NCBI RefSeq assembly: GCF_042680605.1 | Contig: NZ_JBHUEE010000004.1 | Coordinates: 186,001 to 250,000 of the forward strand | Length of the DNA: 64,000 nucleotides | Origin: Allobogoriella deserti | Lineage (GTDB): Bacteria; Actinomycetota; Actinomycetes; Actinomycetales; Actinomycetaceae | Direction of reading: 5' to 3' | Part shown: piece by piece, positions 1 through 7,977 of the stretch | How the letters are laid out: every line of letters starts with the position of its first letter | Numbering within the stretch: the first letter of the stretch is position 1 | Notes under the pieces: model-generated | What the model was told of the DNA's origin: nothing | Database searches by the model: none | Seen by the model: the letters and a program-made list of their open reading frames with translations, nothing else | Program-made: the position numbers and the translations under genes

Positions 1-28
1 CCGGGCCCCGACCGTCGTGCGCGGCCAT

Positions 29-1744
29 CTACAGGTACCCCGGGACCGGCGTGATGGTCTCGACGTCATCGTGCCCGGGCAGGGCGACGTTCCCGGACTG
101 CTCGGTCCCGGTCCCCCGGCCACCGAGCGTGCGCAGATAGGTGATGCGCTCGCCCTTCTTGCCGGACACCCGCGCCCAGTCGTCCGGATTGGTGGTGTTC
201 GGCAGATCCTCGTTCTCGCGCATCTCGGCGTGCAGGGCCGCCAGCAGATGGCCGGTGCGCAGCCCGCGCCCGGACCCGCCGAGCAGATCCTTGATCGCCC
301 GCTTCTTGGCGCGGTCGACGATGTTGGCGATCATCGCGCCGGACGCGAAGTCCCGCATGTGCATGATCTCCTTGTCACCGCTGGCGTAGGTGACCTCGAG
401 GAACTCGGTCTCTGGGCCGGTGGCGTAGAGGGCCTCGACGACGGCGTCGATCATCGCCCGGACCGTGCGGTCCGGATCGCCGTCGTGCGCGGCGAGCTCC
501 TCCTCGTGCAGCGGAAGGCCCGGGGTGAGGTACTTGCCGAAGATCTCCCGAGCGCCCTCGGCGTCCGGCCGCTCGACCTTGATCTTCACGTCCAGCCGGC
601 CGGGACGCAGGATCGCCGGGTCGATCATGTCCTCGCGGTTGGACGCACCGATGACGATGACGTTCTCGAGCTTCTCCACGCCGTCGATCTCGCTGAGGAG
701 CTGCGGGACCACGGTGGTCTCGACGTCGGAGGAGACCCCCGTGCCGCGCGTACGGAACAGCGACTCCATCTCGTCGAAGAAGATGACCACGGGGATCCCC
801 CGAGCCGCCTTCTCGCGGGCGCGGGCGAAGATGATGCGGATCTGGCGTTCCGTCTCGCCGACGTACTTGTTGAGCAGCTCCGGCCCCTTGATGTTGAGGA
901 AGTAGCTGCGCGGGCTCGCCGCTCGTGGCTCGGCCGGCCGGGCGACGGCGGCCTCGGCGGAATCCTCGGCTTGCTCCGCCTGCCGGCCGGTCGCCGTAGC
1001 GGCCAGCGAGGTGGCCACGGCTTTGGCGATGAGGGTCTTGCCGCAGCCGGGTGGCCCGTAGAGCAGCACCCCCTTGGGTGGCTTGAGGCCGTGCTCGCGG
1101 TAGAGCTCCGGGTGACGGAAGGGCAGTTCCACCGTGTCGCGGATCTGCTCGATCTGCGGCCCCAGGCCCCCGATGTCCGAGTACTCGGTGTCGGGGACCT
1201 CCTCGAGCAAGAGCTCCTCGACCTCCGAGCGCACGACGCGCTCGATGACGAAGCCGGTGCGCATGTCCGCCGTCAGGGCGTCCCCCACCCGCACACCGGA
1301 GGTCAGCAGCGGCCCGGCGAGGCGCATCACGCGTTCGTCGTCGGTCCGGGCGTGCACGAGCACCCGGTCGCCGTCGAGCAGCTCGCGGACGGTCACCAGC
1401 TCACCGGTGGTCTCGAAGGAACCGGCACCGATCACGAGCAGCTGCTCGTTGAGGCGGACCTCCTGGCCGGGCCGCAGCGCACCGAGCGGGACCGAGGCCG
1501 AGACGGACAGGCGCATCTTGCGGCCGGAGACCACGACGTCCGCCTCCCGCTCGTCCATGTAGCCGGCGAGGAACGTGCCGTAGCTGCCCGGAGGCTTGGT
1601 GACGGCGTCGAGCTGCTCCTGCATCTGGATGAGCCGCTGACGTGCTGAGTCGAGCGCCTGCGCGAGGCGCTCGTTCTTGCTGGCCAGCGAGATCGCGCGC
1701 TGCTCGAGCTCGCGTTCGCGGGTCTCGCCGTCGGCCTCCGGCAT
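29..1744 (-). CDS. arc: Proteasome-associated AAA+ ATPase (ARC/Mpa)
   Basis: This protein is the hexameric cytosolic unfoldase that recognises pupylated proteins and feeds them to the actinobacterial 20S proteasome. The 571-residue length is normal for the family. An N-terminal coiled coil (about residues 8-48), which in the family binds Pup, is followed by two OB-type domains (about 52-175) and a AAA module with Walker A GPPGCGKT at 230-237 and Walker B FFDE near 322-325. An Ala/Glu-rich insert separates the first two AAA strands, as in other ARC proteins. The C-terminus is PGYL, so the penultimate Tyr used for docking on the proteasome gate is kept. The partners dop, pup and prcBA usually lie downstream and would be just outside the left edge. 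The start ATG has an upstream purine-rich stretch and is divergent from the ArsR gene. Confidence 0.97.
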   Translation of the reverse strand: MPEADGETRERELEQRAISLASKNERLAQALDSARQRLIQMQEQLDAVTKPPGSYGTFLAGYMDEREADVVVSGRKMRLSVSASVPLGALRPGQEVRLNEQLLVIGAGSFETTGELVTVRELLDGDRVLVHARTDDERVMRLAGPLLTSGVRVGDALTADMRTGFVIERVVRSEVEELLLEEVPDTEYSDIGGLGPQIEQIRDTVELPFRHPELYREHGLKPPKGVLLYGPPGCGKTLIAKAVATSLAATATGRQAEQAEDSAEAAVARPAEPRAASPRSYFLNIKGPELLNKYVGETERQIRIIFARAREKAARGIPVVIFFDEMESLFRTRGTGVSSDVETTVVPQLLSEIDGVEKLENVIVIGASNREDMIDPAILRPGRLDVKIKVERPDAEGAREIFGKYLTPGLPLHEEELAAHDGDPDRTVRAMIDAVVEALYATGPETEFLEVTYASGDKEIMHMRDFASGAMIANIVDRAKKRAIKDLLGGSGRGLRTGHLLAALHAEMRENEDLPNTTNPDDWARVSGKKGERITYLRTLGGRGTGTEQSGNVALPGHDDVETITPVPGYL

Positions 1745-1879
1745 GAGGATCCTTCCGTCTCAGAGCGTCGTGACCAGCGTAGGACGAGCATGGGCCCGGG
1801 CGTCGGCGGCGTCCGGCGGGCGAACGTCACACCCGCGTCGCCGCGCGCCACACTCGGGCACTCTCCGTACCCTGGGCTT

Positions 1880-2284
1880 ATGCACGCCTTCGACGTCCTC
1901 GGTGATCCGGTCCGCCGCCGGATCCTCGAGCTGCTCTCGGGCGGTGAGCGCAGTGCGGGCGAGATCGTCGAGGTGATCGGCGAGGAGTTCGGGATCTCCC
2001 AGCCGGCCGTGTCCCAGCATCTGCGTGTGCTGCGCGACTCCGGGTTCGCCACCGCACGGGCGGAGGGAACACGCCGGCTCTACGCCGTCGACCCCGCGCC
2101 CCTGCGCGAGGTGGAGGCCTGGATCGACGACTTCCGGCATCTGTGGCTCGGGCCGCTGGAGGCGCTGGGGACCGAGTTGGCACGGGGCAAGCGCGAACGC
2201 CGCCGCGAGCAGGAACGCGCGCAGCGGCGGGAGCCCACCGAGGCCGGCCCCACCGGGCGGACCGGCTCGGGGGCGGCCTCCTAG
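1880..2284 (+). CDS. ArsR-family winged-helix transcriptional regulator
   Basis: This is a 134-residue DNA-binding protein beginning MHAFDVLGDPVRRRILELL, the classical first helix of ArsR regulators. The recognition helix region ISQPAVSQHLRVLRDSGF (about residues 38-55) and the wing (about 56-66) follow. No cysteine cluster for metal binding is visible, so it is more like the metal-free HTH_20 members that sense other signals. The C-terminal 40 residues are a charged Arg/Glu tail of low complexity. An in-frame start 90 bases upstream would add 30 residues unlike the family, so I use the ATG at 1880. The gene sits alone between arc and trmI and is transcribed away from arc across a 135-base gap, which is where its own operator is most likely. 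The target is unknown. Confidence 0.9.
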   Translation: MHAFDVLGDPVRRRILELLSGGERSAGEIVEVIGEEFGISQPAVSQHLRVLRDSGFATARAEGTRRLYAVDPAPLREVEAWIDDFRHLWLGPLEALGTELARGKRERRREQERAQRREPTEAGPTGRTGSGAAS

Positions 2285-2291
2285 AGCTCCT

Positions 2292-2310
2292 CGAGGCGCG
2301 ACTGGCCTCG
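2292..2310. terminator. Hairpin between convergent arsR and trmI
   Basis: CGAGGC (2292-2297) and GCCTCG (2305-2310) form a perfect 6-bp stem with a 7-base loop in the 40-base space between two stop codons that face each other. There is no clear T-run on either side, as is common in high-GC actinobacteria. Confidence 0.4.
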
Positions 2311-2324
2311 GGTGCGGGTGCGGC

Positions 2325-3449
2325 CTACGCGGTCCCGTCCTCGGGCGCCGCTGCGGCGGCATCGTCGCTGCTGGGAGTCTCGGCCTGCGCGCCGGTGCTG
2401 TTGTCCGCCGTCGTTCCCGGTGCGCCGGCGACGCCGAACTGTGCCATCTCGGCGCGCCGTCGGACGTCGCGCCGCACGCGCCGGATCTTCTTCTCCGAGA
2501 TCGGCCGCTCCCCCACCTCGTCGGGAGTCCATTCGGCGTCGGCCGGGTACGCGCCCTTGGCGGGGCGCCGCTTGCGCCGCGGCGGGCTGTTTCCCGGCGC
2601 CAGGCGGCGGGTGGTGAGCAGGAACCCGGTGTGGCCGATCATGCGGTGGTCCGGCCGCACGGCGAGGCCCTCGAGGTGCCACGTCCGCATCATCGACTCC
2701 CAGGCCTGCGGCTCGGTGAAGTTCTCGGTGCCCCGGATGTCCTCGGCGAGACGGCTGAGCTGGGTGGTCGTGGCCACGTAGGCGACCAGTACCCCGCCCG
2801 GAACCAGCGCGTCCGCGGCGACGTCGAGGTTCTCCCAGGGCGCGAGCATGTCGAGGATAAGGCGGTCGACCGAGGCGGGCTCGACCGCCTCGGGCAGGAC
2901 CTCCGCGAGGTCGCCGGTGCGCACCTCCCACGCGGGATGCCGGTCACCGAACCACGACTCCACGTTGCCGATCGCGATGTCGGCGAAGTCCTCGCGCCGT
3001 TCGACCGAGATGAGGTGGCCGTCCTCGCCCACCGCTGAGAGCAGGCTCATGCTCAGCGCGCCGGAACCGACGCCGGCCTCGACGACGCGCGCGCCGGGGA
3101 AGATGTCGCCCATCTGGACGATCTGACCGGCGTCCTTGGGATAGATGACCGCCGCGCCCCGGGGCATCGACAGTACGTAGTCGCTGAGCAGCGGACGCAG
3201 CGCCAGGAGCTGGTGGCCGGTGGGAGTGTCGACGACGGTGCCGTCGGGCTTGCCGATGAGTTCACTGTGCCGGAACGAGCCACGCTGGCTCTGGAAGTAA
3301 CCGTCGTGGGTGAGCACGACGGTGTGCATCCTGCCCTTGACGTCGGTGAGCTGGACCCGCTCGCCGGCCCGGAACGGACCGCGCCGCCGAGCGGGCCCGC
3401 CGGGCAGGGATTCGTGCGGTGCGTCGGTGGAGGGAGTGTCGCTGCTCAC
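2325..3449 (-). CDS. trmI: tRNA (adenine-58-N1)-methyltransferase
   Basis: This SAM-dependent enzyme makes m1A58 in the T-loop of tRNAs. Residues 1-90 contain the N-terminal beta-rich domain typical of TrmI (the stretch QSQRGSFRHSELIGKPDG). The Rossmann domain follows, with the SAM motif VVEAGVGSGALS near 121-132 and the catalytic-site region LILDMLAPWE near 194-203. At 374 residues it is longer than thermophilic TrmI because of a basic, then Ala/Ser/Glu-rich C-terminal tail (last 70 residues) that looks disordered, a common feature in actinobacteria. The gene lies 11 bases downstream of the M50 protease gene on the same strand and is probably co-transcribed with it. trmI followed by arc is a conserved order in the phylum; here the ArsR gene separates them. 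Confidence 0.96.
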   Translation of the reverse strand: MSSDTPSTDAPHESLPGGPARRRGPFRAGERVQLTDVKGRMHTVVLTHDGYFQSQRGSFRHSELIGKPDGTVVDTPTGHQLLALRPLLSDYVLSMPRGAAVIYPKDAGQIVQMGDIFPGARVVEAGVGSGALSMSLLSAVGEDGHLISVERREDFADIAIGNVESWFGDRHPAWEVRTGDLAEVLPEAVEPASVDRLILDMLAPWENLDVAADALVPGGVLVAYVATTTQLSRLAEDIRGTENFTEPQAWESMMRTWHLEGLAVRPDHRMIGHTGFLLTTRRLAPGNSPPRRKRRPAKGAYPADAEWTPDEVGERPISEKKIRRVRRDVRRRAEMAQFGVAGAPGTTADNSTGAQAETPSSDDAAAAAPEDGTA

Positions 3450-3460
3450 GACGGGCGAGT

Positions 3461-4603
3461 CTACGGGCGTCGCCGTGCGCCCATCGCCCGGGCCACGGCG
3501 GTGACCTCGACGACCCCGGTCTCACCGGTGCGCGGGTCGAGGAGGACGACGACGGACCCGTGGTGCTGGGCGGCGGCCACCGCCTCGACGGCCGGTAGCC
3601 CGGTTGCGACGGTGAGGATCTGCTGCGGGTGCAGGGCTCGAGCCGCCGCCGTGGCGGGGGTACCGGCCCGGGCGCCGGGCGGGACCTGTCCGGCGGCCTG
3701 GGTCTCGAGCAGCGCCACCGGGCGGCCTTGCTCGACGAGGACGACGTGTCCACCGGCCCGGGCGGCGAGCATGGCCTGGTCGAGGTCGGCGTTCGCGTCG
3801 ACGGCCACGGCCGGGACCGCGAGGCGGCGCAGGTCCAGCCCGGCGGCCTGCCTTCTGGCTCCGGCGGTGCGCAGTGCCTGGCCCGCGCCGGTCCACAGCA
3901 GGAACGCAATGAGCACCATCCAGATGCTGCCCAGGTCCGGGCGGCTGCCCCGCAGCAGCGGCAGGACCAGGACCACCACGACGACGCCGATCGCCACGAT
4001 CCGCCCGATCCAGGCAGCGGCGACCGTGCCGCGTGTGCGGTCCCCCGTGAGAGCCCAGACGAGCGCCTCGAGCACGTGACCGCCATCGAGCGGCAGACCG
4101 GGCAGCAGGTTGAACGCGGCCACCAGGCCGTTCGAGATGACGGCGCCGTAGAGCAGCAGAGCACCAGGCCCGGACAACGCCGTCGCCTCGAGCACGAGCC
4201 ATGCCCCCGCCGCGATCAGGCCGTTGGCCGCGGGACCCGCGACGGCGACCAGAGCCGATCCGCCCGGCCGCGGCAACTCCTGCTCGAACGAGGTGTGCCC
4301 GCCCCAGAACGTCAGGACGTACTCGCGCGGGCGGCCGCCGAGCCGCTGCGCGGAGAAACCGTGAGCCAACTCGTGCAGCAGGACGGACACGAGCAGCATG
4401 ACGACGAACGCGACCGTCGTGCCGACCACGGTGGCGGTCCCGACGGTGGGTACCAGCCGCTGGACCACCGGGTAGTACAGCAGCACGAGGACCGCGGCGA
4501 TGAGCACCCATGACGGCGCGAGCACCACGGGGATGCCGCCGACCTGCCCGACGACCCAGCCGGAGGGGACGCGGGTGCCGAATCGGACTGTCCTGGTGCT
4601 CAC
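3461..4603 (-). CDS. Site-2-type M50 intramembrane metalloprotease with CBS domains
   Basis: This is a polytopic membrane zinc protease of the S2P/Rip3-like group, with 380 residues. The HELAH zinc-binding motif lies in a membrane segment near residues 77-81 and the second ligand motif LPLDGGHV is near 170-177. Hydrophobic segments are visible at about 25-50, 55-75, 105-130, 140-165 and 200-235. The C-terminal third (about 255-375) reads as a pair of CBS-like repeats, which in this subfamily are thought to sense nucleotides or regulate access. No PDZ domain is present, which separates it from RseP. Known relatives cleave membrane-bound anti-sigma factors or other transmembrane substrates; the substrate here is not evident. 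It starts 20 bases after the gntP-like stop codon, at what looks like the edge of the catabolic insertion. Confidence 0.92.
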   Translation of the reverse strand: MSTRTVRFGTRVPSGWVVGQVGGIPVVLAPSWVLIAAVLVLLYYPVVQRLVPTVGTATVVGTTVAFVVMLLVSVLLHELAHGFSAQRLGGRPREYVLTFWGGHTSFEQELPRPGGSALVAVAGPAANGLIAAGAWLVLEATALSGPGALLLYGAVISNGLVAAFNLLPGLPLDGGHVLEALVWALTGDRTRGTVAAAWIGRIVAIGVVVVVLVLPLLRGSRPDLGSIWMVLIAFLLWTGAGQALRTAGARRQAAGLDLRRLAVPAVAVDANADLDQAMLAARAGGHVVLVEQGRPVALLETQAAGQVPPGARAGTPATAAARALHPQQILTVATGLPAVEAVAAAQHHGSVVVLLDPRTGETGVVEVTAVARAMGARRRP

Positions 4604-4622
4604 CGGCTCAGCGTAGGTGGGC

Positions 4623-6059
4623 TCAGGAGACGATGAGCCACAGGGCGCCGATGATGAGCATTCCGGCCCAGCCGAGCACGGTCGCGATGACCGTCCAGGT
4701 GCGCAGACCGTCGGCGACCGAGAGTCCGAGGAAACGGGAGGTGATCCAGAAGCCGGAGTCGTTGATGTGGGCCAACGCCACCGAGCCGCAGCCGATGGCC
4801 AGGACGATCAGCACCACCTGGATCGAGGAGTAGTCACCGTTCTGGACCGTGCCCTGCACCAGGCCGGCCGCGGTGAGGGTCGCGACGGTGCCGGACCCTT
4901 GCGCCACCTTGAACACGGTCGCGAGAAGGAACGCGAGCAACAGGATCGGCACACCGGCGTCGACGAGCATGCCCGAGACCGAGTCGCCGATGCCCGTCTC
5001 GGTCAGGACGCGCGCGAAGACGCCCCCGGCGCCGGTGACGAACACCACGATCGCCGCGGGGGCGAGCGAGCGATCCATGATCTGCCCGATCTCCTGCCTG
5101 CCCCAGCCGTTCCGTCCCGCGAGCACGTACATGGCCACCGCGACCCCGACGAGCAGGGCGAATCCCGGCTGACCGATCAGGGAGACCACATTGGCGGCAG
5201 GGGTCCCCTCCTCGAGCACCAGTCCACCCACCGTGCCGACGGAGATCATGAGAATCGGCAGCAGCACGGTCGCCAGCACACCCCACGGGCCGGGCGTCGT
5301 CCGCGAGGCCGAGGTTTCCGTGCGCACGTCGCCGGTGCCGTGCGAGACGGCCGTGGCGGACCCACCGCTTCCGCCGGCGGCCGGGCCGGCACCAGGAGCC
5401 GACTCCTCGAACCGGCGTCCCACGACGTCGTCGATCGCGAACTCCCACCGCGAGTTGATGATCCTGCCGGTGGCGTAGGCCAGGAACCCGATCGGGATCG
5501 CGATAAGCAGCCCGACCACGGTCACCAACCCGATGTCCGCCCCGAGGAGGGTACTGCTCCCCGTCACGCCGGGGTGCGGGGGGACGAGATTGTGAATGAA
5601 GACCATGAGTCCCGCGATGGGCACACCGACGTACACCGGTGTGCGGTGCCCTGCCGCTTTGGCGAAGCTGAACATGATGGGCACGAGCAGGATGAATGCG
5701 ACGTCGAAGAAGATCGGCACCGCGATGACGGCCGAGGCGAGCAGCAACGCAGGTCCGACCCGCTCCCTCCCGAGCCGCGCGGTGAACTTCTCCGCCAGGG
5801 CGTAGGCGCCGCCGGTCCGTTCGATGATCGCGCCGAGCATGGCACCGAGACCGACGAGCAGGGCGACGTTACCGAGCGTGCCGCCCATACCCTCGATCAT
5901 GGTGGGCAGCACCTCCTCCGCCGGAATGCCGGTGGCCAGCGCGGTGACGACGGCGACCAGGAGCAGCGCGATGAACGCCGGCAACTTGACCTTCATCACG
6001 AGCAACAGCAGCAACGCGATCGCCGCCGCAGCAGCGATGGCGAGATAGGCAGGGGACAT
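4623..6059 (-). CDS. GntP-family gluconate/sugar-acid permease
   Basis: This is a 478-residue inner-membrane symporter with about 12-14 hydrophobic segments covering the whole chain and a short polar loop near residues 210-260. The N-terminus is typical of GntP, and the conserved stretch PPHPGVTGSSTLLGADIGLV in the middle is characteristic of the family. Members take up gluconate and related aldonic acids by proton symport. It is the last gene of a three-gene minus-strand operon, 60 bases downstream of a D-apionate-oxidoisomerase-like gene. The likely substrate is therefore an aldonate of that pathway, perhaps D-apionate itself; gluconate remains possible because no gluconate kinase is nearby to settle it. 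Confidence 0.93.
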   Translation of the reverse strand: MSPAYLAIAAAAAIALLLLLVMKVKLPAFIALLLVAVVTALATGIPAEEVLPTMIEGMGGTLGNVALLVGLGAMLGAIIERTGGAYALAEKFTARLGRERVGPALLLASAVIAVPIFFDVAFILLVPIMFSFAKAAGHRTPVYVGVPIAGLMVFIHNLVPPHPGVTGSSTLLGADIGLVTVVGLLIAIPIGFLAYATGRIINSRWEFAIDDVVGRRFEESAPGAGPAAGGSGGSATAVSHGTGDVRTETSASRTTPGPWGVLATVLLPILMISVGTVGGLVLEEGTPAANVVSLIGQPGFALLVGVAVAMYVLAGRNGWGRQEIGQIMDRSLAPAAIVVFVTGAGGVFARVLTETGIGDSVSGMLVDAGVPILLLAFLLATVFKVAQGSGTVATLTAAGLVQGTVQNGDYSSIQVVLIVLAIGCGSVALAHINDSGFWITSRFLGLSVADGLRTWTVIATVLGWAGMLIIGALWLIVS

Positions 6060-6118
6060 CGTGGCCCTCTTTCCGTGCGACGTCGGGCGGAACGGTGCGG
6101 CGGCGGACGACTGCCGTA

Positions 6119-6976
6119 TCAGCGCCGGATGGCGTCGATCCGCAGCATCTGCGTGATGGTCTCGTCGAGCACGGAGTCGTCGAAGACGCGCTTCCAGTCG
6201 TCCTTGACGATCATGTCCCGGCCGTGCCCCATAGCGATGTGGCAGGCGTCGGAGAACGGGTTGTCGCCGCGCAGTGCATTGGCCAATGCCACCTGGATGT
6301 GCCCGTAGAACAACGCCTCGGCAGCAGGCCGGGGCACGCCGACGGTGGTGACGGTCTCCTCCAGGGCCTCCTTGAGGAGCTCGCCGATCATGCAGGCGAT
6401 GGTTTCGACGAGCGTCGGCTCGAGGACGGCGAGCTGCTTGACGCTCACCCAGAACACGTCGATGACCGGGGCGTACATCGTGCGGATGACCGCCTCCGCG
6501 AGCTCCTTGACGGACGCCTCGCCCGAGTCGACCGCGGCGACGGCGTTCTGCGGGGCGGCGATCCCGCCGAAGGTGTCGGCGTACTCCTCCTTGGTGGTGC
6601 GCTCGAGGAAGATCGAGGGGTGCGCGGGGTGGGCGCAGACGTACTCGATGCCCTCGCGGCGGTAGAGCAAGCCGGCGTAGGCGGCGGCAGGGTCCAGCGT
6701 GAGGACGACGGCCCCGTCCTTGAGCTGGGGAACGACCTCCTCGCTGACCGTGCCAAGCACGACGTCGGGCACGGCCAGGATGACGACGTCGGCGTCGGCC
6801 ACGGCCTCGCGGGTCTCGGTGACCTCGAGGCCGAGCGCGCGCACGCGCTCCTGTCCGGCCGGCGAGGCCTCGGTGTAGTAGACGGTCGCGCCGGTGGTCT
6901 TGAGGTTGTTCGAGACGCGCTGGCCCATCTTGCCGCCGGCGCCGATGACGGCGATCGTCAGGTCGTCCACGTTCAT
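6119..6976 (-). CDS. apnO: 6PGDH-like NAD-dependent dehydrogenase, probable D-apionate oxidoisomerase
   Basis: This is a 285-residue protein of the 6-phosphogluconate-dehydrogenase-like superfamily. The nucleotide-binding glycine motif GAGGKMG is at 12-18, and the second half is all-helical in the manner of the PGDH_C domain. Known members with this architecture include ApnO, which oxidises and isomerises D-apionate to 3-oxo-isoapionate. I assign this from overall sequence appearance (VCAHPAHPSIF, GHIQVALANALRG) and from context, not by a search. The start ATG at 6976 overlaps the TGA of the upstream gene in an ATGA tetranucleotide, which indicates translational coupling; an in-frame start 42 bases upstream would lie inside that gene. 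The partners are the TIM-barrel gene before it and GntP after it. The alternative is a related beta-hydroxyacid dehydrogenase for another sugar acid. Confidence 0.72.
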   Translation of the reverse strand: MNVDDLTIAVIGAGGKMGQRVSNNLKTTGATVYYTEASPAGQERVRALGLEVTETREAVADADVVILAVPDVVLGTVSEEVVPQLKDGAVVLTLDPAAAYAGLLYRREGIEYVCAHPAHPSIFLERTTKEEYADTFGGIAAPQNAVAAVDSGEASVKELAEAVIRTMYAPVIDVFWVSVKQLAVLEPTLVETIACMIGELLKEALEETVTTVGVPRPAAEALFYGHIQVALANALRGDNPFSDACHIAMGHGRDMIVKDDWKRVFDDSVLDETITQMLRIDAIRR

Positions 6977-7803
6977 GAGTTCCTGCTCCTCAGGTAGTCC
7001 AGGTTGTGCTGGGTCCACTGCCGCTCGAGCCGGCAGGTGGTGGCGATGTCTTCGGTCCAGGGCAGCCAGTGCTCGACGACCTGGTTGATGCCGCGCTCCC
7101 GGGGACGGACCTGCCGGACCATGTCGTCGTAGTCCAGGAGGCCCTCGCCCAGTGGGGCGCCGGCGTAGGTGAACCCCACCCAGCCGCCGCGGCGGCTAAA
7201 CGCGAAGTCCTTGACGTGAAGATTCACCACGTACGGGGCGGTGGCCGCGACGACGTCGCGCGGAAGCTCGAGCGCAGCCACACAGTTGCCGGGGTCAAGC
7301 ACGATGCCGAGCGCAGCGTGGTCGACCCGCCGAACGAGGTCAACGAGAACGTCGGTCGGCAGTTGCTCGTACGTCTCCAGCCCCAGGACGACTCCGCGGT
7401 CGGCGTAGGCTTCGACGACGCGAGCGAGCAGGCCCGGTGCTTCGTCGAGCGTGGGTTCGGACGCGGCGGGACGGATCATCGACCGTACGAAGGGCGCTCC
7501 GAGACGTGTCGCCATCCTCAGGTACTGATCCAGGTGCCGCGGACCAATTCCGCGGGTCCCGAGCTCAAGGATGAGGCCAAGTTCGTCGGCAGCATCCCGC
7601 ACCCGATCAAGCTCTGCGTCGGTGAACGTCTCCAGGGGCGGGTAGTCGCAGATCTGGAAGACCTCGCCGCCGAGTTCAGCGGTGTCCTGGAGCATCGCCT
7701 CGAGGGAGACAGGTTGTGGGTTCACCTCTGACCATTGCCAGAAGTAAGCGTAGGTGCCAAGGCCGATGCGGCCCGTGGTCCCACCCGAGAGGTCGCCGGC
7801 CAC
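6973..7803 (-). CDS. Sugar phosphate isomerase/epimerase-type TIM-barrel protein, candidate 3-oxo-isoapionate decarboxylase
   Basis: This 276-residue protein has the xylose-isomerase-like TIM barrel of the AP-endonuclease-2 family. The four usual metal ligands can be picked out: Glu in GLETYEQ, Asp in IVLDPGN, His in NLHVKDF and Glu in VVEHWLP. Members isomerise, epimerise or dehydrate sugars; the apionate pathway enzyme OiaC, as I recall, is of this fold and decarboxylates 3-oxo-isoapionate to L-erythrulose. Its immediate coupling (ATGA overlap) to the ApnO-like gene makes that role attractive, because it would consume the direct product. It is the first gene of the operon, and a LacI-type palindrome lies about 80 bases upstream. 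Hydroxypyruvate isomerase or tagatose epimerase activity cannot be excluded. Confidence 0.7.
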   Translation of the reverse strand: MAGDLSGGTTGRIGLGTYAYFWQWSEVNPQPVSLEAMLQDTAELGGEVFQICDYPPLETFTDAELDRVRDAADELGLILELGTRGIGPRHLDQYLRMATRLGAPFVRSMIRPAASEPTLDEAPGLLARVVEAYADRGVVLGLETYEQLPTDVLVDLVRRVDHAALGIVLDPGNCVAALELPRDVVAATAPYVVNLHVKDFAFSRRGGWVGFTYAGAPLGEGLLDYDDMVRQVRPRERGINQVVEHWLPWTEDIATTCRLERQWTQHNLDYLRSRNS

Positions 7804-7881
7804 GTCGACTCGCTTCCGTTGTCACTGAAGCCGCAAGGCTCAGCGGCTTGGGGCACGACGTTAGGAAGCGTTCGGTGTCCT

Positions 7882-7895
7882 GTCAACCGGTTGAC
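7882..7895. promoter_or_regulatory. LacI-type operator palindrome
   Basis: GTCAACCGGTTGAC is a perfect 14-bp palindrome with the central CpG typical of LacI-family operators. It lies 78 bases upstream of the TIM-barrel gene. Its inner 12 bp are identical to the site at 19240-19251 beside the LacI gene, so the same repressor probably binds both. Confidence 0.75.
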
Positions 7896-7977
7896 CAGTC
7901 GCGGGAGCGGCGGCGTATCGCTCGGGGGAGAGCTGGACGCGTCGGACGCTGTCGGCGCTACCGTGCACCTGAGCGAG

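Noticed and set aside
17..1648. Long open frame of 543 codons antisense to arc
   Set aside because: It is the complement of a well-recognised ATPase gene. The translation is Asp/Gly/Arg/Leu-rich with no domain, as expected for the antisense strand of GC-rich coding DNA.
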